Source: an uncultured Clostridia bacterium
GTDB lineage: Bacteria; Bacillota; Clostridia; Christensenellales; UBA1242
NCBI GenBank assembly: GCA_934746645.1
Contig: CAKVFE010000002.1
Location: 62,001 to 126,000 of the forward strand
Reading direction: 5' to 3'
DNA: 64,000 nucleotides
Part shown: positions 32,869-41,944 of the stretch, in pieces
Layout: each line of letters opens with the position of its first letter
How positions within the stretch are numbered: position 1 is the first letter of the stretch
Notes under the pieces: generated by a model
Told to the model about the DNA's origin: nothing
What the model saw: the letters and a program-made list of their open reading frames with translations, nothing else
Databases searched by the model: none
Position numbers and translations under genes: made by a program

Positions 32869-34143
32869 ATGTTTATAGATAAAGTAAAAATCACTTGTAA
32901 AGCCGGCAACGGTGGCAATGGTAAAGTACATTTTAGAAGAGAAAAATTTGTGCCTAATGGTGGCCCAGAAGGTGGAGATGGTGGTAGAGGTGGCTCTATC
33001 ATATTTAAAACAACCCCTAATATGACTAATTTGGTAGATTTTAGATTTACCAAAGTCTTTAAGGCTGGCAATGGCGAAGATGGTGGCAATAATATGTGTG
33101 ATGGTAAAGCAGCACAAGACCTTACTATCTTAGTACCAGTTGGCACTGTTATAAAAAATGCAAGTACTGATAAAGTTATTGCTGACCTAACAACTGCTGG
33201 AGAAGAATTTTTAGCACTAAAAGGTGGTAGAGGTGGTAGAGGTAATAGTAAGTTTGCGACATCTACTAGACAAGCTCCTAGATTTGCCGAAATGGGCGAA
33301 CAAACCAAACCTTTTGAGTTGATATTAGAATTGAAGACAATAGCAGATGTTGGACTTATTGGATATCCTAATGTTGGTAAGAGTAGTCTATTAAAAGCAG
33401 TTTCTAATGCTAAACCAAAAATAGCTAATTATCACTTTACAACATTGTCACCTAATATTGGTGTTGTTAAAGCATACAACACAAGTATGGTTTGGGCAGA
33501 TATACCGGGTCTTATTGATGGTGCTAGTGAAGGTGTAGGCTTAGGACACGACTTTTTAAGACATATTGAAAGAACTCGTGTTTTGATACATGTTATAGAT
33601 GCAGCTGGTAGCGAAGGTAGAGATCCATATCAAGACTATATCAACATCAACAATGAATTGAAAAAATATAGTGAGTATGTTTCTCATATTCCTCAAGTTG
33701 TAGCTTTAAATAAAATTGACCTTATTGACCCAGATATTAGAGAAGAATATTTGGCAGAATTGAAAAAACAAATCGGTAAAGATGTGCCTATTTTTGAAAT
33801 TAGTGCTGTAGCATTTATGGGACTTAACGAACTAATTAAGTATGTAGCTGATTTAGTAGAAAAACAACCTGAACTTGTAAAAATGGATATCGAAGAAAAA
33901 GATATTGATAAACGCACAAGAAAGACATTTGAAATTGCTAAGTTAGACGATCACTATTATGAAGTATTTGGTGATTTGATTGATGAAATAGCATTCAATG
34001 TTATACTTAATGACTACCAAAGTTTTGCATATTTTCAAAAGCGTATAAAAGATGAAGGTATTATTGATGCTTTGCTAGAAGCTGGTATGAAAGAAGGCGA
34101 CACAGTAAAAATGTGTCAGATAGAATTTGAATATACATTATAG
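32869..34143 (+). CDS. obg: Obg family GTPase
   Basis: 424 residues. The Gly-rich Obg fold (1-157; G-N-G-G-N-G-K-V-H-F-R-R-E-K and repeated G-G-R-G-G-R-G) precedes a G domain with G1 G-Y-P-N-V-G-K-S-S, G3 D-I-P-G-L and G4 N-K-I-D. The C-terminal OCT domain (about 345-424) has the Y-Y-E-V-F-G-D and F-Q-K-R-I-K-D-E-G segments. It is essential for late 50S assembly and stress responses including sporulation. Ribosome-binding site AAAGGAAA. It is followed by yhbY, another ribosome assembly gene. Confidence 0.97.
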   Translation: MFIDKVKITCKAGNGGNGKVHFRREKFVPNGGPEGGDGGRGGSIIFKTTPNMTNLVDFRFTKVFKAGNGEDGGNNMCDGKAAQDLTILVPVGTVIKNASTDKVIADLTTAGEEFLALKGGRGGRGNSKFATSTRQAPRFAEMGEQTKPFELILELKTIADVGLIGYPNVGKSSLLKAVSNAKPKIANYHFTTLSPNIGVVKAYNTSMVWADIPGLIDGASEGVGLGHDFLRHIERTRVLIHVIDAAGSEGRDPYQDYININNELKKYSEYVSHIPQVVALNKIDLIDPDIREEYLAELKKQIGKDVPIFEISAVAFMGLNELIKYVADLVEKQPELVKMDIEEKDIDKRTRKTFEIAKLDDHYYEVFGDLIDEIAFNVILNDYQSFAYFQKRIKDEGIIDALLEAGMKEGDTVKMCQIEFEYTL

Positions 34144-34153
34144 GAGTAAATAT

Positions 34154-34447
34154 ATGATAACAACTAAAGAAAGAGCAACATTAAGAAGCTTTTCCAACAA
34201 TATTCCTGATTTGGTTTATGTTGGTAAAGACGGAGTTACAGACAATGTTGTTAAACAAGTTGAAGATAACCTTTTAGCTCACGAACTTATCAAAATTAAA
34301 GTTCAACCTAACTGCAGTATGACTTCAAGAGAAGTTTGCAACCAATTGGTTGAAACTACCAATGCTGAGCCTATTAGCGTAGTTGGTGGTAAAATAGTTC
34401 TGTATAAGTACACAAGCAAAAAAGGCTTTAAACATTATTTGGGATAA
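34154..34447 (+). CDS. yhbY: YhbY family RNA-binding (CRM domain) protein
   Basis: 97 residues. The start is ATG 34154, with AGGAG directly after the obg stop. A single CRS1/YhbY domain is visible: T-T-K-E-R-A-T-L-R-S-F, V-G-K-D-G-V-T-D-N-V, H-E-L-I-K-I-K-V, and I-S-V-V-G-G-K-I-V-L-Y with the GxxG-like loop. It associates with pre-50S particles. The obg-yhbY pairing is common in Firmicutes. Confidence 0.9.
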   Translation: MITTKERATLRSFSNNIPDLVYVGKDGVTDNVVKQVEDNLLAHELIKIKVQPNCSMTSREVCNQLVETTNAEPISVVGGKIVLYKYTSKKGFKHYLG

Positions 34448-34455
34448 TATATAGT

Positions 34456-34794
34456 ATGGATAAAGACGAAACCAAAATAAAAGATGAAACTAAAACCACT
34501 AAAGAGATTGACTGGGATGAAGTAGATAAAGAATGTGAAAAATGGCTTGAATTAACTAAACTATTTGAAGAAAATGTAAGAAAATCAAGACAAAAACCAG
34601 TAAGTGCTGAAGAGTGGGAAAAACGACAAGAAATGGTATTAAAGTACTTAGAAGAGCACGGACTAAAGGATAATATTGTAGAACTTGATGAAAATGATAA
34701 TCAGTTTAAAATGGTTTCATTTGATGATTTAAGTGTAGAAGACTTTATCAATGATATAGAAGAAAATAATACAAATAAAAAAGAGAAAAAGTAA
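34456..34794 (+). CDS. Acidic hypothetical protein
   Basis: 112 residues, very acidic, with Lys-rich ends. It is predicted mostly helical, with W-D-E-V-D-K-E-C-E-K-W-L-E-L near residue 19 and E-E-W-E-K-R-Q-E-M near 53. No family recognised, no signal peptide. It lies 8 bp after yhbY and ends inside a terminator, so it is the last gene of the nth-obg-yhbY unit. No obvious Shine-Dalgarno just before the ATG. Not decidable whether it has a ribosome-linked function. Confidence 0.6.
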   Translation: MDKDETKIKDETKTTKEIDWDEVDKECEKWLELTKLFEENVRKSRQKPVSAEEWEKRQEMVLKYLEEHGLKDNIVELDENDNQFKMVSFDDLSVEDFINDIEENNTNKKEKK

Positions 34795-34821
34795 AACATA
34801 CATTAGTTTTACTTTTTTTAT
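34788..34821 (+). terminator. Terminator of the nth-obg-yhbY unit
   Basis: AAAGTAAAAC-atacatta-GTTTTACTTT followed by T run; overlaps the last stop codon. Confidence 0.85.
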
Positions 34822-34874
34822 TTTTATAATTAAGATAGTCGATAGTAGATAATATTATTTAAAAGAAGATAATA

Positions 34875-35669
34875 TTATTTAAATATATCATTTTTTGTAA
34901 TGGTATTGTATTTTTTATTAACTAGGCTAAACAAACTAAATAAAAATAATATTGTGGCTACAATTTGATAATATAGTCCATACCCATAGAAAAAACTTGT
35001 TATCATTACAAAAACGCCACTCCAAAAATAATTTTTACTATTCTTTTTGTTAAATGCAATAGCTATTAATTGATTCAATTTTAGTTTAGATTGTTTTCTT
35101 AATGTTATGTTATTTACCAATGGGATTTGTGATTCTTTAAAAAATAAATTGTATATTTCATTGATAGTTAGTATTTTTGTATTGTTGGATTCAATATTTT
35201 TTAGATATTCATTTAAGTTGGTATCTATATTGTCTGTTAGTATGCACAAATGCTCAGATGTTTTTAGTTTGTACGCTTGTAGATAATCCTTAATTGTTAA
35301 AAGATTATTAAATATTGGGACAATGGTTGTATCTTTTACAATAATATAATCTTTCATTTTTTTTGTGTTTTCATATTTTTTTTGAATAGTTAGATAAAAA
35401 TAGTCTATTAATTCTTTTGTTTTTAGATGCTGTAAATTTAAGCATAATTCTAATATTTTTCTTTCTTCATCTTTTGAATGTTTGGTTTTTTCATATTTTT
35501 TATTATTTTGTATAGCAATAAAAATGACAATAATTGAAGCAATTATTGATGCAATAATTACACTTGGTAAAAATTTTGGGTAATAATAATTTATCCATAC
35601 AAAAGCAATAAAATATATACACAAAAATCTTACTATATTATTAAGCGTGATTGACAATTTGGACTGCAT
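34875..35669 (-). CDS. Membrane protein of unknown function
   Basis: 264 residues from ATG 35669; an upstream in-frame TTG at 35687 would add six residues, and neither has a good ribosome-binding site. Two hydrophobic helices lie near the N-terminus (about 14-32 and 36-55) and two at the C-terminus (about 215-235 and 236-255). Between them are about 150 soluble residues with alternating strands and helices (D-Y-I-I-V-K-D-T-T-I-V-P). The layout suggests a cytoplasmic alpha/beta domain held by membrane hairpins on both sides. I do not recognise the family. Transcribed against its neighbours. Confidence 0.6.
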   Translation of the reverse strand: MQSKLSITLNNIVRFLCIYFIAFVWINYYYPKFLPSVIIASIIASIIVIFIAIQNNKKYEKTKHSKDEERKILELCLNLQHLKTKELIDYFYLTIQKKYENTKKMKDYIIVKDTTIVPIFNNLLTIKDYLQAYKLKTSEHLCILTDNIDTNLNEYLKNIESNNTKILTINEIYNLFFKESQIPLVNNITLRKQSKLKLNQLIAIAFNKKNSKNYFWSGVFVMITSFFYGYGLYYQIVATILFLFSLFSLVNKKYNTITKNDIFK

Positions 35670-35767
35670 ACATAATTGTTGTACCAAAATATCGCTTTAA
35701 TACTTAAACCTTTGCAAAAATAATCAAATTTTGCTAATATATTAAAGTAATTATTAAAAGGATATAT

Positions 35768-36679
35768 ATGGATTTAAAAATAGTTAAGTTTGTTCAAAGT
35801 GGAGCAACACCATTTTTGGACCAGTTCTTTAGTATGTTTACTCGCTTTGGCGAAGAAATATTTTTTGTATGTATGTTCTTAATATTGTATTGGTGCGTTA
35901 GTTACAACTATGCATTTAAATTTGGGCTTTATTATGTTACAAGCGTACTATTTAACAATATTGCAAAAATGATAGTTAAAAGACCACGACCTTGGATGGC
36001 AAGTGAAGATGTTGTCAACAAACTTCCTGCTAGTGGTCTAAGTTTTCCAAGTGGACATAGTCAAGGTATAAGTTGTATATCAACTTTTATTGTGTATGAT
36101 ATATATCATACTGACACAAAAAAATCATATAAAATAGTTTCGCTTATTACTGCTATTGTTTTGTGTCTAATGGTAGGGTATTCAAGATTGTATTTAGGTC
36201 AACATTATCTTACTGATGTTATTGCTGGATTTGCTTTTGGTATTGGTATTATTCTTTTGTTAAAAGCTATAGAAAAAGTATTGCCAACAAGTTTTAAACA
36301 ATCTATCAATACAGAAGTTATTCTTAGTACAATTTCAATAGTTTTAATATTGATTATAACTATTTTACAATTTAAAAATTTTGGATTATCATATAGTGCT
36401 ATTAATAAATTATATAGATATTCAGGATTGTTTGTATCTGCAAGTGTAGGATATATTTTATCTAAAAGATTGGTAAAAGATATACAATTAGATTTTTACT
36501 TAAAACTAATAAAAATGGCTATTGGTCTAATAGTTACATTTGGTTTGTATGCATTATTAAATTTGCTTATCCTACCTAACTTTGTTAATTTTTTAATTAT
36601 TTTATTTGTAGGTATAATAGCAACATTTGTATATCCATATATATTTAATTTGGTTGTGTTAAAAATAAGAAAGGAATAA
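35768..36679 (+). CDS. PAP2-type membrane phosphatase
   Basis: 303 residues, six or more membrane helices. Phosphatase motifs: K-R-P-R-P-W (C1), P-S-G-H-S-Q-G (C2, catalytic His) and S-R-L-Y-L-G-Q-H-Y-L-T-D-V (C3). Such enzymes dephosphorylate lipid pyrophosphates or phosphatidic acid on the outer leaflet. Given the downstream murF and ddl, undecaprenyl-pyrophosphate recycling is a reasonable guess, but not shown. The C-terminal about 120 residues add extra helices beyond the minimal domain. Ribosome-binding site AAAGGAT; first gene of a seven-gene run. Confidence 0.85.
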   Translation: MDLKIVKFVQSGATPFLDQFFSMFTRFGEEIFFVCMFLILYWCVSYNYAFKFGLYYVTSVLFNNIAKMIVKRPRPWMASEDVVNKLPASGLSFPSGHSQGISCISTFIVYDIYHTDTKKSYKIVSLITAIVLCLMVGYSRLYLGQHYLTDVIAGFAFGIGIILLLKAIEKVLPTSFKQSINTEVILSTISIVLILIITILQFKNFGLSYSAINKLYRYSGLFVSASVGYILSKRLVKDIQLDFYLKLIKMAIGLIVTFGLYALLNLLILPNFVNFLIILFVGIIATFVYPYIFNLVVLKIRKE

Positions 36680-36682
36680 ATT

Positions 36683-37105
36683 ATGCAAAAATGTATAGTT
36701 AATAATGTTAAAGAAACAGCTAGTCTTGCAAAGAAGTTTGCAAAGACTTTGACTGGTGGAACAATAATATTGCTTAACGGAGATTTGGGTGCTGGCAAAA
36801 CAACATTTACTCAAAATGTTTTTAAGATGCTAGGGGTTAAAGAACCAGTTACAAGTCCAACTTTTACATTGCTTAGAGAGTACTATGTAAAAAACTTTAA
36901 TTTGTATCACTTTGATATGTATCGTATCAATGATGAGAGTGAAGCAGTAGAGTTTGGTATTTTGGATTATTTTAATGACCCAAAAGCTATTGTTGTTATT
37001 GAATGGTATCAAAATATCGCTGGACTATTGCCAAAGCATTATATCCAAATTAATATCAACAAAATTGATGATAATAAAAGAGAATTTGAATTTATAAATA
37101 AATAA
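36683..37105 (+). CDS. tsaE: tRNA t6A biosynthesis ATPase TsaE
   Basis: 140 residues. Walker A is L-N-G-D-L-G-A-G-K-T-T-F-T (about 32-44). T-S-P-T-F-T-L follows, then Y-H-F-D-M-Y-R, and V-I-E-W near the end. TsaE energises the TsaB-TsaD complex that adds threonylcarbamoyl to A37 of ANN-decoding tRNAs. It starts 3 bp after the PAP2 stop and is followed by tsaB, the usual order. tsaD is not in this window. Confidence 0.94.
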   Translation: MQKCIVNNVKETASLAKKFAKTLTGGTIILLNGDLGAGKTTFTQNVFKMLGVKEPVTSPTFTLLREYYVKNFNLYHFDMYRINDESEAVEFGILDYFNDPKAIVVIEWYQNIAGLLPKHYIQININKIDDNKREFEFINK

Positions 37106-37116
37106 GGACAAAAATT

Positions 37117-37743
37117 ATGAAATTATTATGTATTGACACTACAAAACAACAAGCAATACTTGCACTTAACAATAATGGTAAATATTCGGTTAAGATTATT
37201 CCAGAAACCAAACGCCATAGCGAAGCTTTGCTTTTTGAATTGGAACAATTTTTATGTGACAATCATTTGACTATACAAGACATTGATACATTAGGTTGTG
37301 TGGTAGGACCGGGTTCTTTTACAGGTATCCGTATTGGAGTTGCTACAATAAAAGCATTTAAATATGCTTTAAAATGTAACATCGTTTCTGATGATTATTT
37401 TAGTATAGTTGCAAGTACTGTAAAAAATGGATATGTTGCATTAAAAGATACCAACACTGCAGTATATTTATCAAAAATTAGTCGTTCTAAATCCACAGGT
37501 ATTGATGTAGCCAACAATGATGAAGTAAAAGATATTGTTAAAGATAAAGTATTGTACTTAGATGGTAGCGAACATTTGTCAGAAGTTATCTCATATAACA
37601 ATATTAGTATGATTAGTGATTTTGCCACAATAATGCTAGATTATTTTACTAAAAAAGCAGAAGCAAAAAAGTTTACAGATGACGCTAATTTTGCACCAGT
37701 CTATGCCCAATTATCTCAAGCTGAACGCAATCTAAAGGACTAG
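37117..37743 (+). CDS. tsaB: tRNA t6A biosynthesis protein TsaB
   Basis: 208 residues. The ASKHA-fold N-terminus L-C-I-D-T-T, H-S-E-A-L near 44, and the diagnostic V-V-G-P-G-S-F-T-G-I-R-I-G (about 62-74) are present. TsaB is the non-catalytic scaffold paralogue of TsaD. Ribosome-binding site AAGGAC. It ends 3 bp before rimI. The C-terminal half is shorter and more variable than in E. coli, as usual in Firmicutes. Confidence 0.93.
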   Translation: MKLLCIDTTKQQAILALNNNGKYSVKIIPETKRHSEALLFELEQFLCDNHLTIQDIDTLGCVVGPGSFTGIRIGVATIKAFKYALKCNIVSDDYFSIVASTVKNGYVALKDTNTAVYLSKISRSKSTGIDVANNDEVKDIVKDKVLYLDGSEHLSEVISYNNISMISDFATIMLDYFTKKAEAKKFTDDANFAPVYAQLSQAERNLKD

Positions 37744-37746
37744 AAT

Positions 37747-38178
37747 ATGGTAGTTAGATTGTTAAAACAAGAAGATTTGGACGGATTGGTGTCTTTAGAA
37801 CAAGAACTTTTTGACAATCCTTTTGGAACTCAGTCGTGCTTAGAAGAACTTACCGAAGACAATAGATTGTATCTAGGTATCTTCAATGACGGAGTGCTTA
37901 TAGCTTATGTTGGAGTTATGATAACTTTAGATACTGCCGACATTATAAAAATTGGCGTAACAAAAAGCCAACAAGGCAAGGGATATGCAAAAAGATTGAT
38001 GATGTTATTGTTACAGATATTAAAAGACAATGGCGTAAAATATGTTATGCTTGAAGTCGAACATCAAAATTTTAAAGCTATCAATTTGTACACTGGTTGT
38101 GGTTTTGAAGAAATCAGTGAACGCAAAAATTATTATGGTGAAAATAGTCATGCTAAAATAATGAGATTGGAACTATAA
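37747..38178 (+). CDS. rimI: Ribosomal-protein-alanine N-acetyltransferase RimI-type
   Basis: 143 residues. GNAT motif A is I-G-V-T-K-S-Q-Q-G-K-G-Y-A-K-R-L (about 75-90), then L-E-V-E-H-Q-N-F-K-A-I-N-L-Y-T-G-C-G-F, the RimI hallmark. In bacteria RimI acetylates the N-terminal Ala of S18 and probably other proteins. Location in the tsaE-tsaB cluster is the normal Firmicutes arrangement. Its stop overlaps the next start (TAATG). Confidence 0.9.
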   Translation: MVVRLLKQEDLDGLVSLEQELFDNPFGTQSCLEELTEDNRLYLGIFNDGVLIAYVGVMITLDTADIIKIGVTKSQQGKGYAKRLMMLLLQILKDNGVKYVMLEVEHQNFKAINLYTGCGFEEISERKNYYGENSHAKIMRLEL

Positions 38179-38894
38179 TGAATATTAATTATCAATATAT
38201 AAAAAACAATAAAGAAACTATTTTATTTTTGCACGGTTGGGGTGCAGACAAAAATAGTTTCAATTTTTTTTCTAACAATTTAAAAAATCAATTTGATATA
38301 TTAACTATAGATTTTATAGGGCACGGACAAAGCGAACAACTTAAATATGTTTATACAGTTTATGATTATGCTGTTGACATATTTAGATTGATAAAAAAAT
38401 TAGATATAAAAAATATTACTATTATCTGTCATTCATTTGGAGCAAGAGTAGCTGTATTACTTGCAACTATATTTAATATAAAAATCAACAAACTTATTAT
38501 TATAGGTGGTGCAGGTATCAGACCACGATTTAACATTTTTTGCAAATTTAGTATATATAATTATAAGCTAAAAAAATGGTTAAATACTAAATTAAAAACT
38601 AACTTTTGTTTAGATAAATGTGGAAGTCAAGAATATAAAAGTTTGGACAAAATTGGAAAACAAACTTTTTCAAATATAGTTAATTTTGATGAGAAAAAGT
38701 ATATAAGATTGATTAAATGTCCAACGCTACTTATATGGGGTAAAATGGATAAATCTACACCATTGTATATGGGCAAAATTTATCATAAATTAATTAAAAA
38801 TTCTAAACTAATTACAATAGAAAAAGGTGACCATTTTTGTTTTTTACAATATAAAGATAAAGTGCAATACAATATAAACAAATTTTTGTATTAG
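38178..38894 (+). CDS. Alpha/beta-fold hydrolase
   Basis: 238 residues. L-H-G-W-G-A-D-K-N (oxyanion region), the nucleophile elbow C-H-S-F-G-A-R (Ser about 80), an acidic residue near I-W-G-K-M-D-K-S-T-P and the final catalytic His in K-G-D-H-F are all present, so it should be active. No signal peptide. It is translationally coupled to rimI and precedes murF. Substrate unknown; a cytosolic esterase or thioesterase acting on a small ester is all that can be said. Confidence 0.8.
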   Translation: MNINYQYIKNNKETILFLHGWGADKNSFNFFSNNLKNQFDILTIDFIGHGQSEQLKYVYTVYDYAVDIFRLIKKLDIKNITIICHSFGARVAVLLATIFNIKINKLIIIGGAGIRPRFNIFCKFSIYNYKLKKWLNTKLKTNFCLDKCGSQEYKSLDKIGKQTFSNIVNFDEKKYIRLIKCPTLLIWGKMDKSTPLYMGKIYHKLIKNSKLITIEKGDHFCFLQYKDKVQYNINKFLY

Positions 38895-38906
38895 TACTAT
38901 GCAAAA

Positions 38907-40535
38907 TTGTTAAAAAAGGAGAATAAAGCCATTTTTACATTGTTTGTTATTTTAAATATTGCTGTATCTATTGTGTATAGTGTATTTAATAATTGTATCC
39001 TTATAAGATATATTTGTGTTTTACAACAAAATTATTATAGACCCAAAAAGGTTATAAAATGGTTATTTGATTATAACAATATTTATTTTAAAAACTTGTA
39101 CATAAACACTTTATTATTATCGCTTGTGTTTATAGTAATTAGTGCTATATTTGTTATTTTAAAAGTAAGTTATGGGTTTTACTATATACTTCATCTTTTT
39201 TGTATTACTTATCTTATAGTACTTAATATGACCATATCAGAAATACCATTTAAAAAGCCACTTGTATATACCAAACGAGTAATAAGATTGCTTATTACTA
39301 ATGCATTAATTAATGCTATAATGTATGGCATTATTTTGGTATTTTCTATTAAATATAACTTTGTATTTTGTCTACTTTCTATACCATTGTATCTTTGTCC
39401 TTTTACTCTTATTTTCTCCAATTTTGTTAATAGCCCATTGGAATCTTTTATAAATTTAACTTATGTAGTAAAAGCAAAAAATAAATTGAAAAAATATAAA
39501 AATTTAAAAGTTATTGCAATAACTGGAAGTTATGGAAAAACCAGCACAAAAAATTATTTGTATTCAATTTTAGCTAAGCGATATAATGTTGTTTCTAGTC
39601 CGGCTTCATACAATACATCTACAGGTATAACTCGTACAATACTAGAATATCTTAAACCTTATCACGATATACTGATTTTAGAAATGGGTGCTGATAAGAA
39701 TAATGATATTGATAAATTGTGTAAGATTGTAAAACCAGATATATCTATAATTACAGCTGTGGGCAATCAGCATTTGGAAACATTTAAAACGATAGACAAT
39801 ATAATTAATACCAAATTTCAGTTGGTTAAAAACACTTCTGATAACGGATTTTTTGTTACTAATACAACCAATGCTATCTGTAAATTTTATACTCAGTGTT
39901 CAAAAATACCATATTATGCTGTTGGAGATAATCAAGATTTTTGCACCATTGACGATATTAGGTGTAGCAATAATGGTATGGATATTGATTGTCACATAGA
40001 TAGACAAAAGTTAAAACTTCATACTGGTATCATAGGCAAGTTTAATGCAATTAATATTCTTTTGGGAGTAGTAACAGCATATAAATTGGGTGTTAAAATT
40101 GCTGATATTGTGGACGCAGTCAATAGTCTACAACAAGTGGAGCATAGACTTAATACTAGGATTTTGCCAAAAGGTGCAACACTTATTGATGATAGCTTTA
40201 ATAGTAATGTAGAAGGTTTTAAAGGTGCAGTTGATACTTTACAACTATTTAATACTAAAAAAGTCATTGTTACTTGTGGTGTAGTAGATTTGGGTGATGA
40301 ACAATATAAAACCAACTATGAACTCGGTAGACTTTTAAAAGATGTCGAAGTGTATGTAGTCAACAAAACCAATTATAATGCAATAAAAAATGGTGTTGAA
40401 AGCGTAGGTGGCGAAACACCAAAATATTTTGGTAGTTTTAAAGATTGTTACAATCAAGTTATTGCTAATCTTGATAAAAGCTATACAGTGCTTATTGAAA
40501 ATGACTTGCCAGATTTATATATAATAAATGACTAA
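38907..40535 (+). CDS. murF: MurF-type Mur ligase with N-terminal membrane segments
   Basis: 542 residues from TTG 38907. The N-terminal 150 residues contain three to five hydrophobic helices and the L-Q-Q-N-Y-Y-R-P-K-K-V-I-K-W-L signature of membrane-linked MurF-like ligases of Clostridia. The Mur ligase core follows: ATP loop I-T-G-S-Y-G-K-T-S-T-K (about 206-216), E-M-G-A-D (about 256), and the C-terminal D-D-S-F-N-S-N. It should add D-Ala-D-Ala to UDP-MurNAc-tripeptide; ddl is next door. The start is uncertain: the only good Shine-Dalgarno (GGAG 38918-38921) lies inside this frame and would fit an ATT at 38931. Confidence 0.85.
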   Translation: MLKKENKAIFTLFVILNIAVSIVYSVFNNCILIRYICVLQQNYYRPKKVIKWLFDYNNIYFKNLYINTLLLSLVFIVISAIFVILKVSYGFYYILHLFCITYLIVLNMTISEIPFKKPLVYTKRVIRLLITNALINAIMYGIILVFSIKYNFVFCLLSIPLYLCPFTLIFSNFVNSPLESFINLTYVVKAKNKLKKYKNLKVIAITGSYGKTSTKNYLYSILAKRYNVVSSPASYNTSTGITRTILEYLKPYHDILILEMGADKNNDIDKLCKIVKPDISIITAVGNQHLETFKTIDNIINTKFQLVKNTSDNGFFVTNTTNAICKFYTQCSKIPYYAVGDNQDFCTIDDIRCSNNGMDIDCHIDRQKLKLHTGIIGKFNAINILLGVVTAYKLGVKIADIVDAVNSLQQVEHRLNTRILPKGATLIDDSFNSNVEGFKGAVDTLQLFNTKKVIVTCGVVDLGDEQYKTNYELGRLLKDVEVYVVNKTNYNAIKNGVESVGGETPKYFGSFKDCYNQVIANLDKSYTVLIENDLPDLYIIND

Positions 40536-40553
40536 AAATATTTAGGAGATAAT

Positions 40554-41687
40554 ATGAAAGAAAATTTGATTGTTATTTTTGGTGGTGCTAGTTCCGAACA
40601 TGATGTATCAATAATATCTGCTTTGCAAGCAATCAATTATATTGATGTTGATTATTACAATGTTATTCCAGTATACATTGACCAAAACAATGTTTGGTAT
40701 ACAGGTAAAATTTTGAAAGACATAACCAATTATAAAAATTTAAACACAAAAAGATTAAAACAAGTATCAATTATTGCTGGCCAAAAATATTTGTATCAAA
40801 AATTCTTGTTTGGATATTATAAAAAATTAAAAATTGATTGTGCTTTAGTTGTAATGCATGGTATCAATGGTGAAGATGGCAAAGTAATGTCTTTACTAGA
40901 TTTAGCAGGTATCCCTTATCAATGCTCCAATACTTGTGAAAGTGGTATATGCTTAGATAAAACAATTTTTAAAGATTATCTTAATGGTTTAAAAGTAAAC
41001 AATGTGAAAGGTGTCGGAATTACTCAGTATTTGTACAACAACAATCCAGAAAAGATATATCAGTTGTTGGAAAATAAAATCGAATATCCAATGATAGTTA
41101 AGCCAGCAACTCAAGGAAGTAGTATTGGTATAAAAGTGTGTCGCAATAGGACACAACTAGAAGATGCTATTGTTGGTAGTTTTGAGTTAGGGGAGAAAGT
41201 ACTAATTGAACAATTTTTAGATGATATTACTGAGATTAATGTTGCCATAGTGCGAGATGACGATAAGCTCATTGTGTCTGAACTTGAACAACCACTTAAA
41301 TCTAGCGATATATTAAGTTTTGAAAATAAATATCTTAATGAATCCAATTCTATGCAGGGTATTAGTCGAATTATTCCAGCACCAATAGATGATAAAACAA
41401 AATCCAAAATAAAGGATATGGCAATAAAGGTGTATGAAAATTTAAATCTAAAAGGTGTGGTTAGATTTGATTTTATACTTAATAAGGACAATGTCTATCT
41501 CAATGAAGTTAATAGCATACCGGGGTCATTGGCATATTATTTGTTTGAACCATTGGGTATAGACTACAACAAACTTATTAATATACTTATAAAAAATACA
41601 TATTTATATGAAAAAAATACCAAGAAAAAAATACATAGATATTTTAGTAATATTCTAGACGGAACCAATATAAGTATAAAGAAATAA
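40554..41687 (+). CDS. ddl: D-alanine--D-alanine ligase
   Basis: 377 residues. F-G-G-A-S-S-E-H-D-V-S at the N-terminus, Q-G-S-S-I-G-I-K-V (ATP loop, about 185), and the C-terminal L-N-E-V-N-S-I-P-G-S-L metal-binding motif identify Ddl. The N-terminal and central parts are longer than E. coli DdlB, as in the larger VanA/Ddl group. The omega loop carries a Y-L-N-E-S-N-S segment. It supplies the dipeptide used by MurF upstream. Ribosome-binding site AGGAG; terminator directly after. Confidence 0.94.
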   Translation: MKENLIVIFGGASSEHDVSIISALQAINYIDVDYYNVIPVYIDQNNVWYTGKILKDITNYKNLNTKRLKQVSIIAGQKYLYQKFLFGYYKKLKIDCALVVMHGINGEDGKVMSLLDLAGIPYQCSNTCESGICLDKTIFKDYLNGLKVNNVKGVGITQYLYNNNPEKIYQLLENKIEYPMIVKPATQGSSIGIKVCRNRTQLEDAIVGSFELGEKVLIEQFLDDITEINVAIVRDDDKLIVSELEQPLKSSDILSFENKYLNESNSMQGISRIIPAPIDDKTKSKIKDMAIKVYENLNLKGVVRFDFILNKDNVYLNEVNSIPGSLAYYLFEPLGIDYNKLINILIKNTYLYEKNTKKKIHRYFSNILDGTNISIKK

Positions 41688-41695
41688 AATAAACA

Positions 41696-41728
41696 AAAAG
41701 TAAACCGATATATAGGTTTACTTTTTTG
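41696..41728 (+). terminator. Terminator of the PAP2-to-ddl run
   Basis: AAAAAGTAAACC-gatatata-GGTTTACTTTTTT. Confidence 0.9.
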
Positions 41729-41944
41729 CTGTTATTTAAACAATTTTGATTTTATGTTATTTAAATAACTTGATTTTATATTATCTAAACATATCTAAAC
41801 ATATTTAAGTTTTTTAAGTTTTATTGTTTGCTTTAATCAAAATGCGATGTGTTATTGTAACAATAAATATAATGTATTATAATACCAATATATGTATAAA
41901 AATACATTAAAATCAATTTATATAATTATATTAAAATTTTCATT

